11,935 nucleotides of DNA from Betaproteobacteria bacterium HGW-Betaproteobacteria-20 (GTDB taxonomy: Bacteria > Pseudomonadota > Gammaproteobacteria > Burkholderiales > Methylophilaceae), in NCBI GenBank assembly GCA_002842195.1, contig PHCL01000009.1:1-11935 (forward strand). Direction: 5' to 3'. Below are positions 8,056-11,935 of this stretch, piece after piece (the stretch's first letter is position 1; every line of letters begins with the position of its first letter). Both the position numbers and the translations under genes were made by a program. The notes beneath the pieces are model-generated. The model ran no database searches and was not told the origin of the DNA. It saw nothing but the letters and a program-made list of their open reading frames with translations.

Positions 8056-8148
8056 CTGTACTAACAGTACGGCAAGCCAGTATTTGGCTTGTCCGTGGAA
8101 TACACCAACTGAAGTTGGTTATTCGCACGCCAAGCGCAACCTGACGCT
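8056..8148. other. Run of consecutive hairpins between gntR and malic enzyme genes
   Basis: The 199-bp gap 7972-8170 has no convincing gene but is rich in inverted repeats. First is CTGTACT/AGTACGG (8056-8062 with 8066-8072, loop AAC, one G-T pair). Second is CAAGCCA/TGGCTTG (8073-8079 with 8085-8091, five-base loop), extendable by CGG/CCG with one bulged T. Third is ACCAACT/AGTTGGT (8104-8110 with 8113-8119), also readable as a six-pair stem with a TGAA tetraloop. Fourth is a weak AGCG/CGCT (8133-8136 with 8145-8148). No T-run follows on either strand, so a simple intrinsic terminator is not supported. Candidates are a structured leader of the malic enzyme-sdh transcript, a processing site that separates it from gntR mRNA, or a palindromic repeat element. 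Function is unknown. Confidence 0.4.
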
Positions 8149-8170
8149 GCTAGTGTGTATTTTAAATGCA

Positions 8171-8908
8171 CTACTCAAGCTCGTTCATATAATGATGATT
8201 ATCCGTCACGCACAACCCCAAGCGCCATTCCATTGGTTTGTCGCCATAAGTAAAAGATACGCGCTCTATACTTAACAGGGGATTACCTTCTTTCAAACCT
8301 AGCGCTTTAGCTACCTCACCAGTTGCGGCAACCGCTTTTAAACGCTCCTCTGCACGTATCATACGTATACCAAAATCCGACTCATACAAGCTATACATAG
8401 AACCGTTTCTTTCTTCTACTCGCATACCGTTTAAGCCTTTAAATGAACTTGCAGGCACTACAATATGGTCATAAATGAGCGGCCTGCCCGAAAATGTCAG
8501 CAAGCGTTTTATTTCTATCGTGGTTGCACCGGCTTTTACATCTAACATCTGCCCCATACGCACATCCGCCTTACCTTTTGTGCATGAAATAAACTCATTC
8601 TTTAATAATTCCTTTTGCCCATCTACAGAAGTCAGCCGTAGAAAACGCAGCTTAATAACGTCTGCACTATGTGTGGCGACAAACGTACCTTTACCCTGAC
8701 GGCGAATCAAAATATTTTCAGTTGCCAAAGCATCAATCGCCTTGCGTACAGTACCTTGACTTACCTTATAACGGCCAGCCAATTCAATTTCACTTGGAAT
8801 CATATCGCCAGGTCGCCATTCGCCGCCGATTAAACTCTGCGTAAGCAACACTTTGATTTGATCATATAGTGGTTTGTAACTAGGTGAGTTGTATTGTTTG
8901 TCTATCAT
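8171..8908 (-). CDS. GntR-family (HutC-type) transcriptional regulator with UTRA domain
   Basis: A 245-residue DNA-binding regulator. Residues 10-78 form the GntR winged helix-turn-helix: PLYDQIKVLL, then MIPSEIELAGRYKVSQGTVR, then the wing RRQGKGTFV. The remainder, about 95-240, is a UTRA ligand-binding domain of the HutC subfamily, with features such as RLLTFSGRPLIYDHIVVP and a conserved IERVSFTYGDKPMEWR. The ligand is unknown. An organic acid or acyl-CoA from the neighbouring pathway is likely by context. The start at 8908 is preceded by AGGCGG at good spacing. The gene is divergent from the CitE-mch-CitE set. It lies upstream of, and on the same strand as, the malic enzyme-sdh genes, so it is well placed to control both. 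A GntR gene next to sdhC is a common betaproteobacterial arrangement. Confidence 0.92.
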   Translation of the reverse strand: MIDKQYNSPSYKPLYDQIKVLLTQSLIGGEWRPGDMIPSEIELAGRYKVSQGTVRKAIDALATENILIRRQGKGTFVATHSADVIKLRFLRLTSVDGQKELLKNEFISCTKGKADVRMGQMLDVKAGATTIEIKRLLTFSGRPLIYDHIVVPASSFKGLNGMRVEERNGSMYSLYESDFGIRMIRAEERLKAVAATGEVAKALGLKEGNPLLSIERVSFTYGDKPMEWRLGLCVTDNHHYMNELE

Positions 8909-8981
8909 AATAAATTTGCCGCCTGAAACGCTAAATTACATTAAGCATATTTATAACATGCCGATTCCAAATAGTCTAGTG

Positions 8982-9018
8982 TTTTATATCTTATATAAGA
9001 TGTAAAATATAAGATATA
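8982..9018. promoter_or_regulatory. Palindromic operator array, probable GntR binding sites
   Basis: A perfect 14-bp palindrome ATCTTATATAAGAT (8988-9001) extends to 8982-9007 as TTTTA/TAAAA arms with one mismatched pair. A further TATAAGAT at 9008-9015 repeats the half-site at 8994-9001 with a 14-bp period. Seen another way, TATATCTTATAT (8985-8996) and ATATAAGATATA (9007-9018) form an exact 12-bp inverted repeat with centres 22 bp apart, about two helical turns. Three half-sites in overlapping arrangement suggest two regulator dimers or alternative binding modes. The array ends two bases before a -35 box and lies between the divergent gntR and CitE genes. Assignment to the adjacent GntR protein is inference from position and symmetry. 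Confidence 0.75.
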
Positions 9019-9020
9019 GG

Positions 9021-9050
9021 TTGACAGTTTTAAATATCCCTCTATATAAT
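9021..9050 (+). promoter_or_regulatory. Sigma70 promoter of the CitE-mch-CitE operon
   Basis: The -35 box TTGACA (9021-9026) and -10 box TATAAT (9045-9050) both match consensus fully and are 18 bp apart. Transcription would start near 9057, giving a leader of about 56 bases before the ATG at 9113. The inverted-repeat array ends at 9018, directly upstream of the -35 box. A regulator bound there could contact or block RNA polymerase. So strong an intrinsic promoter suggests repression rather than activation as the default control. Confidence 0.85.
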
Positions 9051-9112
9051 CAAAAAAACCTCATTTACTATTTTTAAAAATCGGCACTCAAGCCCATACA
9101 TAAGGTATACGA

Positions 9113-10003
9113 ATGAATCAATATTTTCGCCCTCGCCGTTCTATGCTTTACGTGCCAGGTTGCAATACGCATTATTTAGAACGTGCGCGCACCTTGCCTG
9201 CGGATTCTGTCATTCTAGACTTAGGTGACCCTATCCTCGTGGAATGTAAAGAAGAATCACGTGACAATGTCGTGCGCTTTGTCAATGAAGGTGGTTATGG
9301 CCCGCGTGAAGTTGTCGTGCGTGTGAACGACCTTATTTCGCAATGGGGTCCTGATGATATTAAAGCTGTCGCAAAAATAAAAGTCGATGCAGTATTGTTC
9401 CCTAACATTGAATCACGTGAAGATGTGCTTACCGCACTCTCACTGCTTGATGCGGCGGGTGGAGCTCATTTACCTATCATGGTGATGATAGAAAGCCCTA
9501 TAGCTGTGCTTAATGCTAAAGAAATTGCCAGCGCATCAGATCGCATTGTGTGTATGGTCATCGCGACCTCCGACCTGATTTCCCAGTTGCATGCGCGCGT
9601 TACGCATGAGCGTCTGGCCATTTTAACCTCGCTGTCTTTAGTAGTGCTAGCTGCACGCGCTTATGGCCACGCCGTGGTAGATGGCATTACCAGCGACTTC
9701 AAAAATATGTATTCTTTTGAATATGCGTGCCGCCTCGGTCGCGATATGGGCTTTGATGGGAAATCGCTGGTACATCCAGCACAGTTACCCTACAGCAACG
9801 ATGCATATACACCGCATGCAACCGAAGTTGCGAATGCCCGTGAAATTATTTCCGCACTAAAAGCCGCCAACGAGGCAGGAAAAGGGACCGTTGTAGTGAA
9901 CGACAAATTAGTAGAGCGCCATCATGTAAGAGCAGCTGAACGGCTATTAAAACTAAGTGAAATGATTATAACGCTGGGAAAAAATGATGGCTCAAACAAA
10001 TAA
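9113..10003 (+). CDS. CitE-like CoA-ester lyase family protein with altered DLED motif
   Basis: A 296-residue HpcH/HpaI-CitE family protein of normal length. Recognisable parts are RRSMLYVPG at 8-16, Arg70 in VVVRVND, metal ligands Glu127 (MIESP) and Asp154 (ATSDL) 27 residues apart, GFDGKSLVHPAQL, and a C-terminal lid segment DKLVERHHVRAAERLL. Several normally conserved positions differ. The DLED motif is DLGDP (Gly38 instead of Glu), the usual PK after the barrel strand is PN at 97-98, and the usual LGT or FGT before the metal Asp is IAT. The lid carries Glu where malyl-CoA lyase has Asp, though Glu also occurs in related CitE-like proteins. It may be a lyase of changed specificity or a weakened paralogue. 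It is first in its operon, with AAGG seven bases before the ATG, and overlaps the next gene. Confidence 0.85.
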   Translation: MNQYFRPRRSMLYVPGCNTHYLERARTLPADSVILDLGDPILVECKEESRDNVVRFVNEGGYGPREVVVRVNDLISQWGPDDIKAVAKIKVDAVLFPNIESREDVLTALSLLDAAGGAHLPIMVMIESPIAVLNAKEIASASDRIVCMVIATSDLISQLHARVTHERLAILTSLSLVVLAARAYGHAVVDGITSDFKNMYSFEYACRLGRDMGFDGKSLVHPAQLPYSNDAYTPHATEVANAREIISALKAANEAGKGTVVVNDKLVERHHVRAAERLLKLSEMIITLGKNDGSNK

Positions 10004-11090
10004 AACCACAGAGAGTATCAATAAAATTACCGGTGGCAATTACTATGAGGATTTTCACCTCAACCAAGTGATTCAACACGCCACGCCACGCACAATCACG
10101 GCTGGCGATTGTGCGCTGTATATTGCACTTACAGGTTCACGTAACCCTTTGCATTGTAGCGAACCTTTTGCACAATCACTGGGTTATAAAACAACGCCTG
10201 TAGATGATTTACTGGTATTTCATATTGCGTTTGGCAAAACCGTTCCAGATATTTCGGTGAATGCCATTGCCAATTTAGGATATGCTGATGTTCGCTTTAT
10301 TCAGCCAGTATTTGCCGGCGACACACTATCAACCAGTAGCCGGGTAATTGGTTTAAAAGAAAATTCCAGCGGCAAGAGCGGTGTGGTCTGGGTGAAATCG
10401 ACTACCGTTAACCAAAATAATGAGCCCGTGTTGAGTTGGGTGCGATGGGTAATGGTGCATAAAACCAGGCCGCAGGAAAATAATCATGCGCTACCTGAAC
10501 CTGCAACGGTCATTCCAGAATTGCCAAGCTTTGTTACGCCAGAAAGTTTAAACATTCCTGCTTATTTTTCTGCCAAAAGTTTTGATGCTTCTGCTACAGG
10601 AGGGCGATATTTTTGGGAAGATTACCAAGCTGGCGAGCAGATCAGCCATACAGCTGGCTGCACCATTGATGCCGCCGAACACGCACTCGCCACGCGACTT
10701 TATCAAAACAATGCACGATTGCATTTTGATGACCATTTAATGAAAACTTCAAGCTTCGGCCAACGCCTGGTATACGGTGGCGTGCTGATTTCGCATTGCC
10801 GTGCGCTGAGTTTTGAAGGTTTAGAAAACGCCATTTCTATATTGGCAATTAACGCTGGAACGCACGTAAATCCAAGTTTTGCGGGCGATACCATTTACGC
10901 GTTAACAGAAGTGATAAACGCATGGACTTTACCTAACCGTAACGATATTGGCGCATTACGCCTGCGGATGGTTGGCATTAAAAATATGTCGTCCGTTGAC
11001 ATTGCTGACATTAAAACTGATAGCGGCTATCACCCTAACGTGGTGCTGGACCTTGACTATACTGTGGCAATTCCACGCAAAGGAAATTGA
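9984..11090 (+). CDS. mch: Mesaconyl-CoA hydratase-like double-hotdog MaoC protein
   Basis: A 368-residue protein with two MaoC hotdog domains (about 25-160 and 210-365). It strongly resembles mesaconyl-CoA hydratase (beta-methylmalyl-CoA dehydratase) of the ethylmalonyl-CoA and 3-hydroxypropionate pathways. Characteristic segments are HATPRTITAGDCALYIALTG, PVDDLLVFHIAFGKTVPDIS, NLGYADVRF, then WEDYQAGEQI, ATRLYQNNARLHF and YGGVLIS, with AGDTIYALTEV and VVLDLDYTV near the end. The N-terminal domain reads TGSRNPLH, lacking the Asp of the classic TGDxNPxH hydratase motif, as I recall also for true Mch proteins. Catalysis would rest on the second-domain motif near 237-251. The predicted reaction is reversible hydration of mesaconyl-CoA to beta-methylmalyl-CoA in the cytosol. 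The gene overlaps the upstream CitE-like gene by 20 bp. An adjacent ATG at 9987 is equally possible, with GGGA upstream. Confidence 0.83.
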   Translation: MMAQTNKTTESINKITGGNYYEDFHLNQVIQHATPRTITAGDCALYIALTGSRNPLHCSEPFAQSLGYKTTPVDDLLVFHIAFGKTVPDISVNAIANLGYADVRFIQPVFAGDTLSTSSRVIGLKENSSGKSGVVWVKSTTVNQNNEPVLSWVRWVMVHKTRPQENNHALPEPATVIPELPSFVTPESLNIPAYFSAKSFDASATGGRYFWEDYQAGEQISHTAGCTIDAAEHALATRLYQNNARLHFDDHLMKTSSFGQRLVYGGVLISHCRALSFEGLENAISILAINAGTHVNPSFAGDTIYALTEVINAWTLPNRNDIGALRLRMVGIKNMSSVDIADIKTDSGYHPNVVLDLDYTVAIPRKGN

Positions 11091-11093
11091 ACT

Positions 11094-11935
11094 ATGGCCA
11101 AAACTTTATACAAAACCCATCCAGATGATGCATTGTTCGGTGGCGAAAAGCCGTTTCCACTGATTCCTGCCTGTGAACATTTTGCAGGAAGTGAAAAACT
11201 GATATTAAAAGCACTTGCCCTGCAAGACAGCATTGGTCCGGTATTTGATATTACCTGTGATTGTGAAGATGGTGCAGCCTCCGGTCAAGAACGTGTCCAT
11301 GCCGAGATGATAGTGCGCGTGTTAAATTCAGATGCCAACGTCCACAAAATGGCGGGCGCACGCATTCACGACTATACGCATATTGCCTGGAAACAGGATA
11401 TAGATATATTAGTCGGCGGTGCAGGCAACTTGTTAAGTTACATTACCATTCCAAAATGCACCAGTTTGTCGCAAGCGAGTGAGATGATTAATTACATTCA
11501 AAAAACTGCGATTTTTCATGGTCTGGAAGAAAACGGCAAGCCTCGTGAAATTCCTGTACATATTTTGATTGAAACACACGGCGCATTAAAGCAAGTGCAT
11601 GAGATTGCCGCGCTACCTTGGCTGCAAGTGCTGGATTTCGGCTTAATGGATTTTGTCAGCGCGCATCACGGCGCAATTCCGGCTTCTGCTATGCGCAGCC
11701 CGGGGCAGTTTGAACATAAATTACTCGTCCGCGCTAAAACTGAAGTCGCTGCCGCAGCGCTAGCCAATGGCATTGTGCCGGCACATAACGTCACATTAGA
11801 TCTTAAAAATGTAGAGACCACATTTAACGATGCCGCGCGCGCACGGAACGAATTTGGTTTTTTACGTATGTGGAGCATTTACCCCACGCAAATTCAGGCA
11901 ATTGTTGATGCCATGAAACCCAACTACGACGAGGT
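11094..11935 (+). CDS. CitE-like HpcH/HpaI aldolase/CoA-ester lyase, 3' end outside window
   Basis: The frame is open from the ATG at 11094 to the window edge (280 codons), preceded by a good AAAGGA nine bases upstream and only 3 bp after the mch-like stop. The protein begins MAKTLYKTHPDDALFGGEKP and contains IPACEHFAGSEKLILKAL. The active-site landmarks are CDCEDGAA (55-62), Arg90 in GARIHD, and metal ligands Glu160 (LIETHG) and Asp186 (FGLMDFVSAHHG), 26 apart. The part past 240 reads EFGFLRMWSIYPTQIQAIV. This is a distinct CitE subfamily that I know from betaproteobacteria, often next to malate dehydrogenase and the sdh cluster, about 330 residues long. It is not a close copy of either other CitE-like protein here. 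All catalytic residues seen are intact, so a real CoA-ester lyase or synthase is likely. The substrate is unknown. Confidence 0.87.
   Translation, partial: MAKTLYKTHPDDALFGGEKPFPLIPACEHFAGSEKLILKALALQDSIGPVFDITCDCEDGAASGQERVHAEMIVRVLNSDANVHKMAGARIHDYTHIAWKQDIDILVGGAGNLLSYITIPKCTSLSQASEMINYIQKTAIFHGLEENGKPREIPVHILIETHGALKQVHEIAALPWLQVLDFGLMDFVSAHHGAIPASAMRSPGQFEHKLLVRAKTEVAAAALANGIVPAHNVTLDLKNVETTFNDAARARNEFGFLRMWSIYPTQIQAIVDAMKPNYDE

Noticed and set aside
8030..8275. 81-codon plus-strand open frame across the hairpin region
   Set aside because: It overlaps the 3' end of the GntR gene on the other strand, its composition is dominated by the inverted repeats, no ribosome site precedes it and the translation resembles no family.
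8983..9012. Possible minus-strand promoter for gntR within the operator array (TATAAA with an upstream TTATAT at 18 bp)
   Set aside because: The -35 match is very poor and the TATAAA follows automatically from the AT-rich palindromes. Autoregulation is plausible but this promoter is not supported.
11666..11878. 70-codon minus-strand open frame within the right-end CitE-like gene
   Set aside because: It lies fully inside a well-supported coding region on the plus strand with intact active-site motifs.

Overview
The window looks like chromosomal DNA of a betaproteobacterium with moderate GC content. Every recognisable protein reads as betaproteobacterial. The sdhCDAB-sdhE block, the GntR/UTRA regulator and the CitE-like lyase at the right end are the kind of genes that cluster around succinate dehydrogenase in Burkholderiales and Nitrosomonadales. 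A methylotroph-like relative (Methylophilaceae or a neighbouring group) is possible, but that is a low-confidence guess. There are no rRNA or tRNA genes, no insertion sequences and no CRISPR. All genes appear intact except the two cut by the window edges.

The layout is two divergent gene sets around one control region at about 8909-9112. To the left, all on the minus strand and listed in transcription order, are a GntR/HutC-type regulator (8171-8908), a malic enzyme without a phosphotransacetylase domain (6760-7971), sdhC, sdhD, sdhA, sdhB, sdhE, a 386-residue CitE-like CoA-ester lyase (1910-3070), an AMP-forming acyl-CoA synthetase (129-1790) and the first 44 codons of a class I fumarase (1-132). 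The spacing from malic enzyme to the CitE-like gene is tight, and the synthetase and fumarase genes overlap by ATGA. To the right, on the plus strand, a textbook sigma70 promoter (TTGACA, 18 bp, TATAAT) lies directly downstream of a palindromic operator array. It drives a second CitE-like protein (9113-10003), a double-hotdog MaoC protein of the mesaconyl-CoA hydratase type (9984-11090) and a third CitE-like lyase (11094 to the window edge).

Together the left genes would carry succinate to fumarate, malate and pyruvate. The right genes belong to families that handle beta-methylmalyl-CoA, mesaconyl-CoA, malyl-CoA or citramalyl-CoA. Three different CitE-family proteins, a mesaconyl-CoA hydratase homologue, an acyl-CoA synthetase and a class I fumarase (a class with known mesaconase side activity) share one locus. 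This suggests a dedicated C5 branched-acid route joined to the C4 part of the TCA cycle. One possible direction is propionyl-CoA plus glyoxylate to beta-methylmalyl-CoA, mesaconyl-CoA, mesaconate, citramalate, citramalyl-CoA, then acetyl-CoA plus pyruvate. Each step is inferred from protein family only.

Non-coding features of note are the operator and promoter at 8982-9050, a run of hairpins between the regulator and malic enzyme genes (8056-8148), and a small cruciform, REP/MITE-like element between the 386-residue lyase gene and the synthetase gene (1830-1897). No gene-free stretch exceeds about 205 bases.
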